Assembly: GCF_022669015.1 (NCBI RefSeq)
Contig: NZ_JAKKSL010000002.1
Coordinates: forward strand, 186,001 to 250,000
Direction: 5' to 3'
Length of the DNA stretch: 64,000 nucleotides
DNA from: Colwellia maritima
GTDB taxonomy: Bacteria > Pseudomonadota > Gammaproteobacteria > Enterobacterales > Alteromonadaceae
Under the pieces are notes generated by a model. The model saw only the letters and a list, made by a program, of their open reading frames with translations, ran no database searches and was not told where the DNA came from. The position numbers were made by a program, and so were the translations under genes. The first letter of the stretch is position 1; each line of letters begins with the position of its first letter. Positions 40,402 through 49,194 of the stretch are shown here, piece after piece.

Positions 40402-40950
40402 ATGAAAAAACAGTTTGATAGCATTACACCCCAATTAATTGGCCGCCGAAAATCGGTTCATGAAGTGTGTCGGCAATTTACTCGTAGCCCAAGTAAAGGC
40501 AACTTGAAACGTTTAAAAGCGCTGTTTGCTTCATGCGGTGATAATGTGTTTATTGAATACGGTTTTCATATGGATTATGGCGGTAGCATTTACTTGGGGG
40601 ATAGAACGTTTATCAATGCCAATTGTACTATTGTTGATGGCGCACAAATTGATGAAGTTAAACTAAATGATTGTAAAATAGATATTGGTGCCGACTGTTT
40701 AATAGGCCCGAATGTGCAATTATTAGCGGTATCTCATGATATCGACCCAAAAGAAAGATTAGCAAAATACAATTATGTTGACGATATTATAATTAAGGAT
40801 AATGTGTGGCTTGGGGGCGGTGTTATTGTACTTGCGGGCGTTGTTATTGGTGAAAACACCGTAGTAGGAGCGGGAAGTGTTGTAACCAAAAGCATTGACG
40901 CGAACAGTTTTTATCTTGGTAACCCCGCGGTTAAAGTTCGTAATTTATAA
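40402..40950 (+). CDS. Maltose/galactoside O-acetyltransferase-like protein
   Basis: A 182-residue acetyltransferase of the left-handed beta-helix type (Maa/LacA/NodL). The N-terminal capping helix domain (RRKSVHEVCRQFTRSP) precedes hexapeptide repeats. The catalytic His lies in LLAVSHDIDPKER, and WLGGGVIVLAGVVIGENTVVGAGSVV covers the acetyl-CoA site (split here over residues 135-165). It transfers acetyl from acetyl-CoA to a sugar hydroxyl. ATG at 40402 is preferred over a TTG at 40390. Confidence 0.87.
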   Translation: MKKQFDSITPQLIGRRKSVHEVCRQFTRSPSKGNLKRLKALFASCGDNVFIEYGFHMDYGGSIYLGDRTFINANCTIVDGAQIDEVKLNDCKIDIGADCLIGPNVQLLAVSHDIDPKERLAKYNYVDDIIIKDNVWLGGGVIVLAGVVIGENTVVGAGSVVTKSIDANSFYLGNPAVKVRNL

Positions 40951-41112
40951 GTTTAAATAACGATTAATTTGTAGTGTATTTTACCAAAAGTTCGTTTTAT
41001 TTACTTTGCTTATATTTTAAGTTTATTTAATTCATTGTTTTTTAATAAATATTTTATTGGCTTGGGATTTGCTTTATTACTTACCGATGAACTCATTTAA
41101 ATAAAACTAGGT

Positions 41113-41128
41113 AACCTGAGCTCAGGTT
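41113..41128. promoter_or_regulatory. Perfect 16-bp palindrome upstream of DUF1707 gene
   Basis: AACCTGAGCTCAGGTT is a perfect palindrome 22 bases before the start codon of the next gene, in operator position. Similar but imperfect sequences occur at 17956-17972, 48986-49001 and 49178-49193, so it may be a dispersed regulatory site or a small repeat family. Confidence 0.5.
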
Positions 41129-41150
41129 AAGTACTAAACAAGGAACTCAA

Positions 41151-41798
41151 ATGTCAGTTATTTTAGAAGATAGACCAATCGAAAGTGTCCGCGGTGAAAT
41201 TATTGATCAATTAATTATGAATTACAGCCATGGTGAATTATCTTATGAAGCATTTGAACGCCGTTTAGATCAAGCCATGGAGTTACAAAGTCATCAATTA
41301 TTAGTTGAGCTTGTAAAAGATTTACCCCTAACCGTTGATAAAGCTTTTGTTGAAAGTAAAAAACAAGACTTAGCGCCAAATATTGTTATGGGAGATACTG
41401 AAGAGGTTGAATATATTATCAATGTTTTTAGTGGTAATACCCGCAGCGGTGCTTGGACAGTACCCAAAGAAATCAGATCTTTCAGTGTATTTAGTGGCTG
41501 TGATATTGATTTAACCGATGCAATATTTACGCAAAGGGAATTACGCATCAAAGTCTTTTCTTTATTTAGTGGTAGTAATATTTATATTCCTGAAAACGTC
41601 AATGTAGTCTCTAAAGCATTTTGTATTTTTGGTGGTATTGATTATCAAACGGCTGCACCAGTGAATCCTCATATTGTTCCGCCAACGATTATCATTGAAG
41701 GTGTTTGTATTTTTAGTGGTGTGGATATAAAAGTAAAACGCACAATTAAAGAAAAATTTGTTGAAATGGCAAATAACTTTAAAAAATTATTTTCCTAA
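41151..41798 (+). CDS. DUF1707/SHOCT-like and LiaF-like C-terminal domain protein
   Basis: A 215-residue protein without membrane segments. Residues 10-60 (GEIIDQLIMNYSHGELSYEAFERRLDQAM) form the DUF1707/SHOCT-like two-helix domain. Residues 90-210 are a beta-helical cell-wall-active domain of the LiaF/DUF2154 type, with the repeated INVFSG, FSVFSGCDIDL, FSLFSGSNIYIP, FCIFGGIDY and VCIFSGVDIKVK strands. Such proteins sense or report envelope stress in other bacteria. AAGGAACTCAA precedes the start, and a perfect palindrome lies upstream. Confidence 0.8.
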   Translation: MSVILEDRPIESVRGEIIDQLIMNYSHGELSYEAFERRLDQAMELQSHQLLVELVKDLPLTVDKAFVESKKQDLAPNIVMGDTEEVEYIINVFSGNTRSGAWTVPKEIRSFSVFSGCDIDLTDAIFTQRELRIKVFSLFSGSNIYIPENVNVVSKAFCIFGGIDYQTAAPVNPHIVPPTIIIEGVCIFSGVDIKVKRTIKEKFVEMANNFKKLFS

Positions 41799-41911
41799 CT
41801 AAGCCTAATTCAGTTTAGTTAATTACATATTAATTGCGTATTAATTACTTATGATAGTTTTCTGGCAATTTCTAATGTATACCTAACTTAATGTCTTTCT
41901 TAACCTCTAAC

Positions 41912-43147
41912 TTATTGCAACTCCCATACTAGCCATGTTGGGAGATGTTGCTTTTTAGCTAGTATTAACGCTTGCTTTTGGTGATTAGCGGCTAATTTTA
42001 TCTGATTGAGCGCAGTGTAACTTAAAGCCATTTCTCTATGCCACAATGGATTGTTTTTTGAACTATTTTTGATACTTAATAATAACTGTTGCGCATGTTT
42101 AGGCTTGGATGTTGAGGTGAGTTTTTTGGCTAATTGTATTGTTACTTCCGCGTGAGATTCGGGAAAGTGTTGGGCAACTTCTGTTAAAAAGTTATCTGTA
42201 TCATTTAATTGTTCCGACCAATGCATATATTTAGCTAATTGGTATGCTTGTAACCATTCGATTCGAAAACCAGTCCAAAGCGATTTTTTCTTTTCAAGTT
42301 CTTGAAGTACTTCTTGATAACTCGTCATTTTCATCATGTCTTGAGGATCAAGATAATAATCGGGCGATAGAAAAGTAAGTGCATCGTATAACGCCGGCAT
42401 TGCTGTGCTAAAATGTGTCTCTTCTGGGTAGTTGTTAAATTGCCAATGCCAAGGTGTATCTTTTTTATCTATTTTTTTCAATTCGTCAGCGAGTTTTTTT
42501 ACACCCATGCCTTCTTCGTTTGCTACCGAAAGAAATAAGGCAGGGATTTGTCTTTTTTGGTTTGAAATAGCCAAAGGGAGTTTTTTTGTAATTGCATAAT
42601 CGTCAAACCAAGCACTTGGACTCATGGCTAAAAAAGCATTAAAAGACGTGTTGCCTTGCATCATAACATAGCTAGTAAATAATCCACCTAAGGAATACCC
42701 CGCAAGTGCCTGTTGTGAATTAGTGCGATAGTTATGTTTGATCAGTGGAATCAGTTCTTGTTCTAAATACTGAGAAAATAAGGGGGCACCACCATATTCA
42801 GGTTTATTGTCAATTGCCCATGTGGTTTGATAGATATAATCTTCTTGTCCTTGATTTGCTACGCCAATGACTATCATTGGCGGAATTTTACCCATGCGAC
42901 TTAAGTTTGTCACTAAAGCTGAAGTATGCTGAAATTGAAAGTCACCATCAATAACATATAAGGTTGGATAATGTTGGTCACTACTATAGTACCGTTCAGG
43001 TAAAGACACCATGTAGCGCCTATTTTGTTGCAATAATTTTGATTGATGTTCAAATTGATAACCGCTAATGATTGGGGTTTTTAGCTTCTCAGCATATGAA
43101 GTGTTGCTAAGTAAGCACAGTAATATTATTGTTATCCGTATGAGCAT
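41912..43147 (-). CDS. Secreted alpha/beta-hydrolase esterase (esterase D/IroE type)
   Basis: A 411-residue protein with signal peptide (1-19, ending SYAEK). The hydrolase domain (25-275) has YPTLYVIDGDFQFQ, the nucleophile elbow GYSLGG and ETHFSTAMPALYDAL with the catalytic His, as in enterochelin-esterase-like (Pfam esterase) enzymes. The last 120 residues form helical, TPR-like repeats (LAKYMHWSEQLNDTDNFL and following). The substrate may be a siderophore ester, S-acyl group or peptide; context does not tell. It stands alone, divergent from the thioesterase gene. Confidence 0.83.
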   Translation of the reverse strand: MLIRITIILLCLLSNTSYAEKLKTPIISGYQFEHQSKLLQQNRRYMVSLPERYYSSDQHYPTLYVIDGDFQFQHTSALVTNLSRMGKIPPMIVIGVANQGQEDYIYQTTWAIDNKPEYGGAPLFSQYLEQELIPLIKHNYRTNSQQALAGYSLGGLFTSYVMMQGNTSFNAFLAMSPSAWFDDYAITKKLPLAISNQKRQIPALFLSVANEEGMGVKKLADELKKIDKKDTPWHWQFNNYPEETHFSTAMPALYDALTFLSPDYYLDPQDMMKMTSYQEVLQELEKKKSLWTGFRIEWLQAYQLAKYMHWSEQLNDTDNFLTEVAQHFPESHAEVTIQLAKKLTSTSKPKHAQQLLLSIKNSSKNNPLWHREMALSYTALNQIKLAANHQKQALILAKKQHLPTWLVWELQ

Positions 43148-43258
43148 AGGAACTCCAGTTAAATCGATTTAATTAACGCGACCAGTTTTTGCGAAATTAT
43201 GTCGTTATTATTCTAATTAATCCTAGCATTATTTAATACTCACAAGAAAAGGTTTTAT

Positions 43259-43669
43259 ATGAGATTTCTCTCCCGTCGATTAGTGATGCCTAACGATCTA
43301 AATTATGCAAACTCCTTATTTGGTGGACGTGCGCTTGAGTGGATAGATGAAGAAGCGGCTATCTATGCTATATGTCAGCTTGAAACTAACTGCTTGGTTA
43401 CCAAGCATATTGGCGCAATTAGTTTTGAGTCAGCGGCAATGCAAGGCGATGTAGTTGAATTTGGTTTGGAAACTAAAAAAGTTGGTAATACTTCAATTAC
43501 AATAACGTGTTTAGTACGTAATAAAATCACCAAAAAAACGATTTGTTTAGCCGATGATATTGTTTTCGTTAAGGTAGATCCTCAATCACGCAAGCCTGTA
43601 CCGCATGGAAAAACTCTTGAGCAGTTAGTCAAACAAACGGAAGTAGAATTTAACAAGTTGAAAGTTTAA
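43259..43669 (+). CDS. Acyl-CoA thioesterase, YciA-like hotdog protein
   Basis: A complete 136-residue hotdog-fold thioesterase. VMPNDLNYANSLFGGRALEWIDEEAA is the family's opening block with the Asn and the catalytic Asp/Glu on the central helix (split over residues 9-34). KHIGAISFESAAMQGDVV gives the next strands. It hydrolyses acyl-CoA. AAAGG precedes the ATG. Confidence 0.9.
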   Translation: MRFLSRRLVMPNDLNYANSLFGGRALEWIDEEAAIYAICQLETNCLVTKHIGAISFESAAMQGDVVEFGLETKKVGNTSITITCLVRNKITKKTICLADDIVFVKVDPQSRKPVPHGKTLEQLVKQTEVEFNKLKV

Positions 43670-43758
43670 TGACAATTAAATAATTTCAACATAAGCCATT
43701 GATTAGCCGTTAACTTGGCAATACAATACTTTATTATTTATTTTCATTTAGGGTTACT

Positions 43759-44103
43759 ATGTCTTCTGAACGTTTTGGTACAAGTGCCAACTATAAACAA
43801 AAAGAGCAGGGCTATAGAGATCGTGCTCTAAAGTTATTTCCTTGGGTATGTGGTCGTTGTGCACGGGAATTTGTTTATTCAAATTTAAAAGAATTAACGG
43901 TTCATCATATGGATCACGATCACACCAATAACCCAAATGATGGCAGTAATTGGGAATTGTTATGTATTTATTGCCATGACAATGAACATGCTAAATACAC
44001 CGAACACGCTAATTATCAAACCGAAATTAAAGCGGGGGATACTAACCAAGATACCGCAACCTACAATCCGTTTGCTGACTTAAAGTCAATGTTGAAAAAG
44101 TAA
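43759..44103 (+). CDS. yajD: YajD-family HNH nuclease
   Basis: A 114-residue HNH protein. Zinc-binding CGRC (about residue 33), the core HHMDHDHTNNPNDGSNWELL (His-Asn-His) and CIYCHDNEH match E. coli YajD. The family has a nuclease fold, but its role is not established. The ATG follows AGGGTTACT. After it lies a 536-base stretch without a gene, before the cassette-like genes. Confidence 0.9.
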   Translation: MSSERFGTSANYKQKEQGYRDRALKLFPWVCGRCAREFVYSNLKELTVHHMDHDHTNNPNDGSNWELLCIYCHDNEHAKYTEHANYQTEIKAGDTNQDTATYNPFADLKSMLKK

Positions 44104-44639
44104 TTTATAAACTTAGGTGGTTCTGCGAAAATTCAATACTATCTGAACAGGGGGATAGATTCTGTAAACAGAAAAGTGAATTAATTTGTGATTTTTTATA
44201 TCAATCTTTATGAACGAGAATATTAATTGACAATATTCGAATTGGACTAGATATTAATATAACCTGTTTGTTTCTCCAAATACTAACTTTAATAGATGTA
44301 AGGTATTTTAGTTCAAGTCTGACAGTTGCAAAAGCCACCATTGCGGTCGTTCACATTTGAAATATTAACGATCACTTTGTGCGCTTAGCAGAAGAAAACC
44401 ATCAACAAAAACGCAATACTTTTTCTAATGTTTTATTTTTAAAAGTTTGGTTTGAATTTTAAATCCTCCTTTCCACCGCAAATAGGGAAAAACTACACTT
44501 TTCAACGGATAGTTACAACATCATAAATCTATAACCTATTGATGATATGTTAGTAAAAAGGTAAAGTTATAATATTGAATAATAATTTAATCGGAAATTT
44601 TTCAGTCAGAAGCACGGAATTTATCCGGTTAGAATATTT
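44104..44639. other. Gene-free stretch before the cassette-like genes
   Basis: I see no complete gene. At about 44367-44462 an open stretch ends with the codons for ENHQQKRNTFSNVLFLKVWF and a stop; it has the look of a gene's 3' end but no start or identifiable family. This may be debris at the cassette insertion point. No integrase gene or attI with accessory sites is visible. Confidence 0.4.
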
Positions 44640-44646
44640 GTTAGGC
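44640..44646 (+). other. R'-type core site (GTTAGGC) at left edge of cassette 1
   Basis: GTTAGGC matches the integron recombination core GTTRRRY exactly. It lies 17 bases before the ATG of the PLD-like gene, where a cassette would begin after recombination. No matching upstream half (RYYYAAC) is evident, so this may be an attI-type or broken site. Confidence 0.5.
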
Positions 44647-44662
44647 GTATAAGGAAGTATCG

Positions 44663-45457
44663 ATGAATTTTGAAGATGTGAGAGAATTTCAGAAGGAACA
44701 ACAGGAAATAGTTGCATTAATAGGCGCACTTCTTGTTTCTTTAAAATCTTTGAATGACATGATTGTGGAAAATGTAGATTTAGCTAGTGTTAGAAGGTTA
44801 CAACCAATTGTAAGTGGTTTCATATCTAAAGCCGGTGAGATGAATAAATTTTTCACTAAATATCATTATCCAACATATCACAAAGCGATTTTTAGACCTC
44901 CTAGCAATATAGCTACTTTACTCGGAAATCAAACACTTCCAAGCAAGCAATTGACTGTAGATGAATTCAAAAAACAATTAAATACTCAAATTGAAAGCCT
45001 CAGTGAGGTAATGATAGCCACAGCTCAAATCGTATCACCACCAATTGATGCTAACGTGAAGGCAAATAATCCTTTTTCAGCATATTGCTTTCTTGCATCA
45101 ATGATGGACGCAATTAGTGAGGAAATGATTATTGTTGATCCATATATAGATCAAAGTATTTTTTATAGATATTTATCTAGATTATCTAAAAAAGTAACAA
45201 TTAAGATTGTTTCCGACATAGATAAATTAAAAGGAACCAAGCTAAGTCATTTTGAAGATGTAGAAAATCTATTTAAGACAGAATACCCTAATTATACTAG
45301 GGAGCTTAAGAGTTCACTTCATGACAGGTATTTAATAAACGAAACTAACGCTTATACATTGGGGGGCAGTATCAAAGACGCTGCAAAGAAATCTGATTAC
45401 TCAATCGTACAGCTAAGTGATGAAAAAAGATTAGAAATACGTTTAATATACGCCTAA
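44663..45457 (+). CDS. Phospholipase D-like protein in an integron-type cassette
   Basis: A 264-residue protein. Residues 1-130 are helical and unrecognised. Residues 150-262 look like a single PLD-type half domain: MIIVDPYIDQSIFYRYL, then SSLHDRYLINE (an HxK-like variant with Arg), then TLGGSIKDAAKKSD. This variant is common in nuclease-like proteins of defence loci, but catalysis is uncertain because the lysine is replaced. It starts after AAGGAAG. The stop codon TAA lies inside an attC core box, the hallmark of an integron cassette. Function is unknown; phage defence is a guess. Confidence 0.7.
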   Translation: MNFEDVREFQKEQQEIVALIGALLVSLKSLNDMIVENVDLASVRRLQPIVSGFISKAGEMNKFFTKYHYPTYHKAIFRPPSNIATLLGNQTLPSKQLTVDEFKKQLNTQIESLSEVMIATAQIVSPPIDANVKANNPFSAYCFLASMMDAISEEMIIVDPYIDQSIFYRYLSRLSKKVTIKIVSDIDKLKGTKLSHFEDVENLFKTEYPNYTRELKSSLHDRYLINETNAYTLGGSIKDAAKKSDYSIVQLSDEKRLEIRLIYA

Positions 45458-45496
45458 CAACAGCAATTCAACAGGGACAATGATTGAGCGTTAGGT
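45452..45496 (+). other. attC-like recombination site between cassettes
   Basis: GCCTAAC (45452-45458) and GTTAGGT (45490-45496) match RYYYAAC and GTTRRRY exactly and pair with each other. Inside, CAATTCA pairs with TGATTG with one bulged T, resembling the L''/L' boxes with an extrahelical base. At 45 bp it is shorter than usual attC sites (57-141 bp). The upstream stop codon falls in the first box. Confidence 0.65.
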
Positions 45497-45539
45497 TTTC
45501 CGATATCTCGGCACATAAAGTTTTAACTAAAGAGGTTAT

Positions 45540-46145
45540 ATGTATAAAAAAGTCCTTGGCTTAATAATATTAGTTTGTAGTACTGGACTTATTTTCTATG
45601 GCCTTTATTTCGTAGGTTTAAAATTGTGGGGAATATTTTCTTCAGTAGATCCTAAATTAGGGGCCGGTTTAATTACAGCATTCGCTACTATCATGGTGTC
45701 TTTATTTTCAGTGTTAGTTTCAAAGAACCTAGAAAGAAAAGGAAATATTCAAGCCCAATTAAGGGAAAAGAAAATACCAACCTATGAAAAATTAATGGAC
45801 TTCATGTTTAAAATGACTGTTGGGGAAAAGCTTGGTGGGAAAAAGCATTCAGCAATAGAGAAACAGGCTGTTTTAACTGAAATTGTTCAAGAGCTTATTA
45901 TATGGGGATCTGACGATATGTTATGTGCATTTTATAATTTCAGACATGGAATTTTAAATAACAACGAAAATATTATAACTAATAAAGACCTATCTGCTCA
46001 CAAAGGGGTTCCCGCATTATACTTAATCGAAGAGATACTAATTGCGATAAGAAAAGATTTAGGTCATAAAAATAAAGGTATACATAGAGGTAAAATTTTA
46101 GGAATGCTTGTAAATGACCTTCCTCAGCATACTAAGAAAACCTAA
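45540..46145 (+). CDS. Two-helix membrane protein of unknown function, cassette gene
   Basis: A 201-residue protein with two N-terminal membrane segments (about 5-30 and 42-62) and a cytoplasmic helical domain with IPTYEKLMDFMFKM, ELIIWGSDDML and LIEEILIAIRKDLGHKN. I do not know a function for it. AAGAGG precedes the ATG. Its TAA lies inside the box ACCTAAC, as for the previous gene, so it is the second cassette of the pair. It could act with the PLD-like protein or be independent. Confidence 0.65.
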   Translation: MYKKVLGLIILVCSTGLIFYGLYFVGLKLWGIFSSVDPKLGAGLITAFATIMVSLFSVLVSKNLERKGNIQAQLREKKIPTYEKLMDFMFKMTVGEKLGGKKHSAIEKQAVLTEIVQELIIWGSDDMLCAFYNFRHGILNNNENIITNKDLSAHKGVPALYLIEEILIAIRKDLGHKNKGIHRGKILGMLVNDLPQHTKKT

Positions 46146-46238
46146 CAAGAGACTATGGTGATTTTTCAATACAAAATATAATGTAAAATAAGTATTTCTA
46201 TATTGAAGCTAATGTCTCGAATGTGGCAAAAGTTAGTG
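46140..46238 (+). other. Second attC-like site (degenerate)
   Basis: ACCTAAC (46140-46146) matches RYYYAAC and contains the stop codon of the second cassette gene. About 90 bases on, GTTAGTG (46232-46238) pairs with CTAAC but departs from GTTRRRY in two positions. Between them GAGAC pairs with GTCTC and TTCAATA with TATTGAA, so the whole can fold into an attC-type hairpin. Probably a decayed end site. Confidence 0.45.
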
Positions 46239-46373
46239 TTTTACTAATACTTATCACTGACGACTTTGAGCTTAACCCCGCCTTTGACTCAAGTCTTATG
46301 TATCAGAACACAAGCACCTAGATACTCTTTATTGACATCATTTTTATTATTTTTAACAACTCAACATTTGTTT

Positions 46374-46568
46374 TTATTGGGTTAGGTATTTTTGATAATC
46401 ATTAATACCAAAATACCTAACCGATTTTTTCTGAGTTAACTTTTTAGCAATAAGCATCTCGCCACAATAAATTCTCACCACTTGTTTATCACCGTTTGAA
46501 TCTGTGTCGTAACAGTGATTGTCGTTGTCTCTGAGGTTATCAAATTCAGTTTTCATGATTAATTTCAT
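46374..46568 (-). CDS. Small protein of unknown function
   Basis: A 64-codon gene that follows the PspB-like gene by 11 bases on the same strand. The product is hydrophilic with two cysteines (NHCYDTD; RIYCGEM) and ends YLTQ. An internal Met at residue 5 is an alternative start. I recognise no family. Its close spacing suggests an operon with the neighbour. Confidence 0.5.
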   Translation of the reverse strand: MKLIMKTEFDNLRDNDNHCYDTDSNGDKQVVRIYCGEMLIAKKLTQKKSVRYFGINDYQKYLTQ

Positions 46569-46579
46569 GGGGTTACTCG

Positions 46580-46816
46580 CTACAAATTATTAATGTCTTT
46601 TTGTACTTGGTAGCCTTCATCAGTCACTATTTTTTCAAGCACTTGTACTCGCTCAGTTAATTGGTCAACTTTTTGCTTTAATTGAATACTGTATTCGTCT
46701 GATGTTTTATTATGTTGTATCGTTTTTGTTTTAAATTCTAAGTGTTTTTTATACATTTCATACAATACGCCAAACACGACACAAGTAATAACCACAACCA
46801 TGGTAGTTCCACTCAT
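46580..46816 (-). CDS. PspB-like small membrane protein
   Basis: A 78-residue protein with one N-terminal membrane helix (residues 4-20) and a cytoplasmic coiled coil LKQKVDQLTERVQVLEKIVTDEGY. This is the arrangement of PspB, a phage-shock/envelope-stress protein, whose coiled coil ends in a similar RxxLExIL motif. No pspA or pspC gene is nearby, so it may be a stand-alone relative. AAGGAGAA precedes the ATG. Confidence 0.65.
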   Translation of the reverse strand: MSGTTMVVVITCVVFGVLYEMYKKHLEFKTKTIQHNKTSDEYSIQLKQKVDQLTERVQVLEKIVTDEGYQVQKDINNL

Positions 46817-46843
46817 ATTCTTCTCCTTATAACTTTATGTTAA

Positions 46844-48106
46844 TCAAGTTAATTTGTTCATGTTTTTTTGTTTATATTCATAACGAAAATAAACAACATT
46901 GATTATAATTAATATTACAATAAATGGCAGACTCGTTAATACAACATAGTTCCAACCACTCGTAAATAACACCCAACCGACCATTAAAGAAGCAAAGGCC
47001 TGAAAACCAAATAAAATAAAATCGTTGGCTGCCTGCACTTTATGGCGTTCGCAAGGTTGATAACTTTGCGGTAAAAGCGAGGTGCCAGTTAAAAATAGAA
47101 AGTTCCGCCCAATACCAAGTAAAATTAGTGCCCACCAATAATGCATGACTTCTTGACCTGAAAAAGCAATTACGGCAACCACTATATAAATGAAACTACC
47201 AAGGAAGAGTAACCCCTTTAATGCTATTTTTTTCACTAACCAAGGTGTTAATAAAGAGGGTAAGTACATTGCAGCAATGTGGCTTTGTATAACCCACTTA
47301 GTTTCGTTTAAGCTATGCCCTTGCATATGATGCATACTGAGAGGTGTGGCTGTCATTAAATAACTCATCAGTGCATAACCTATGGTGGCGGTGCAAATAG
47401 CAATAATAAAAAGTGGTTGTTTAGCGATAATCGATAATGGCCTAGCCGCACCATTATTGGATGTTTGTTTCATGTCAGGCTCTTTAAAAAATATCATGAT
47501 CATAGCCGCTAAACAAATGAACAAGGCTAATAAAAAGAATGAGCCTGCATAACCATGGGGTGAGCTAAGCCAGTTTTTAGCGGTAACCGCAATTTCAGGA
47601 CCTAAAAATGCAGCAAAGACACCACTTAGCATTAAAATAGATAATACTTTGGGAATATCTTCTTCGTTTTTGACACTTTCTATTGCTGCAAACCTCAGCT
47701 GTTGTGTGAATGAACCACCCATGCCAAATAAAAAGCCGGCAACAGCAAAAAGTTCGAATACGGCAAGTTTAGTGGCTAAAATAGCGAATAATGACGCAAC
47801 TAATAAACAGCTAAATCCAGTGAATACCGCAAACTTTCTTCCTTTTATTTTAGCTATCATAGCAGCAGGAATAGAGGCAGCAGCGACACCTAATATCATT
47901 AAGGTAATGGGAAGAGTAGCAAGTGAAGCATTACTGGTTAGTTCACTTGATAATAAACCACCAATAAATACAATAATAGGCGCCGCGCACGTTACTAAAG
48001 GTTGAGCTATAAACAGTAAACCGATGTTTCTAGGTAATTGAAATTTTTGGGTAAGCAAAATAGCGGAAACAACAATCAGCCCCATAACGACTAAAATAAT
48101 AGTCAT
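46844..48106 (-). CDS. Major facilitator superfamily transporter
   Basis: A 420-residue protein with 12 hydrophobic segments; AMIAKIKGRKFAVFTG is the loop 2-3 signature of the family. The substrate is unknown. The N-terminal half resembles drug/sugar facilitators. It starts two bases after the stop of the RNase HI gene, so they are likely translated from one message. Confidence 0.82.
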   Translation of the reverse strand: MTIILVVMGLIVVSAILLTQKFQLPRNIGLLFIAQPLVTCAAPIIVFIGGLLSSELTSNASLATLPITLMILGVAAASIPAAMIAKIKGRKFAVFTGFSCLLVASLFAILATKLAVFELFAVAGFLFGMGGSFTQQLRFAAIESVKNEEDIPKVLSILMLSGVFAAFLGPEIAVTAKNWLSSPHGYAGSFFLLALFICLAAMIMIFFKEPDMKQTSNNGAARPLSIIAKQPLFIIAICTATIGYALMSYLMTATPLSMHHMQGHSLNETKWVIQSHIAAMYLPSLLTPWLVKKIALKGLLFLGSFIYIVVAVIAFSGQEVMHYWWALILLGIGRNFLFLTGTSLLPQSYQPCERHKVQAANDFILFGFQAFASLMVGWVLFTSGWNYVVLTSLPFIVILIIINVVYFRYEYKQKNMNKLT

Positions 48107-48108
48107 TG

Positions 48109-48891
48109 TTAACCTGATTCCATGGCTAAAATCATTTTAACGTCGAGTTCACCTTCATATTTAATAAGACTTGTCTGTTTTTTTACTCGGGCTAAAACAG
48201 CCATTCGATCAGATAATTCATTACCCTCAATATTAGCATGTCCTTTTACGTGACTGATGATAAGCCGGTCTTTAATTTCTTGGTAATGAGAAAAGCACAA
48301 TTTTATTAATTCTAAATTTTTAATTTCTTCACCTTTACCGCGAGTCCAACCTTTTGCTTGCCAACCTTTTGCCCATTTTGTGATACAGTCTATTGAATAT
48401 TTTGAGTCAGACAGTATTTGAATTTTCCCCGTTTTGTCTAAATATTGATTAGCGAGTTTAAAAGCATAAAGTAGGCCATTTAATTCGGCGGTATTGTTAG
48501 TACCATTTTCCTTAAATAAACCATAATAAAGCGAATGTATTTTACCTTGATGGTACACGGCTAAACCCGTACCTGACTTTCCTGGATTGGGAGAACAGGC
48601 TCCGTCACAATATATTTGAATTTCTGCCGCTTGCGATCTAACTAAGTGGCTAGTCTCACGGTTAGGATGAGGTGTTGTTTGAGCATAAGGTGTGCTTGCT
48701 TTATTGTCTAAAGCACGTTTCATTAAGGCTTTAGTATAAGTTGAAGCAAAAGCAGCTTCTGCGTCATTTTTTGAAGGAAACCCCATAAATTGTGCATCAG
48801 ATCGTCCATGTGTGTGTTTTTGAACTTCACTCCAAGTTGAAAAAACACCTGTTTTAGCACCTTTCCAGATCACGTAAAATTTCTTACTCAT
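48109..48891 (-). CDS. rnhA: Ribonuclease HI with N-terminal hybrid-binding domain
   Basis: A 260-residue RNase H. Residues 1-45 (KFYVIWKGAKTGVFSTWSEV) form the RNA-DNA hybrid-binding (caulimovirus VI) domain. The nuclease core has all four acidic residues: IYCDGACSPNPG, NTAELNG, LSDSKYSID and HANIEGNELSD. It cuts RNA in RNA-DNA hybrids. This architecture is more typical of eukaryotic RNase H1 but is common in marine gammaproteobacteria, often as a second copy. Confidence 0.9.
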   Translation of the reverse strand: MSKKFYVIWKGAKTGVFSTWSEVQKHTHGRSDAQFMGFPSKNDAEAAFASTYTKALMKRALDNKASTPYAQTTPHPNRETSHLVRSQAAEIQIYCDGACSPNPGKSGTGLAVYHQGKIHSLYYGLFKENGTNNTAELNGLLYAFKLANQYLDKTGKIQILSDSKYSIDCITKWAKGWQAKGWTRGKGEEIKNLELIKLCFSHYQEIKDRLIISHVKGHANIEGNELSDRMAVLARVKKQTSLIKYEGELDVKMILAMESG

Positions 48892-49194
48892 ACAAAAAGT
48901 TATCTATCTTTTATTAATAATATAGGTGGATATTATCAATAAAATAATTGCTTTTAGCTAGAGAAAAAGTGTTATTAGTTTAACTAACTTGAGTTCAGCT
49001 TACTAAAGTTATCTCTAGCAGCAATTTTTCCTACTACGTCGTTAAATTTATTTATAATAGATCCCTATTGTGACGCGAAATTTAGACGCGAAATTTTCCT
49101 TGAATTAAGAAAAACTGTCAAACTTGCGTGTAAGTTAGAATATTATTTATATATTTCAATAAATTAAAAATAACTTAAACCGAGTTCAGGTTAA
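48892..49194. other. Gene-free stretch with two copies of a palindrome-like element
   Basis: No gene seen. It contains AACTTGAGTTCAGCTT (48986-49001) and AACCGAGTTCAGGTT (about 49178-49193), both variants of the perfect palindrome at 41113. A direct repeat GACGCGAAATTT lies at 49072 and 49085. Confidence 0.5.

Noticed and set aside
44104-44639. Integron integrase or attI platform before the cassettes
   Set aside because: No tyrosine-recombinase frame on either strand and no second core site were found here.
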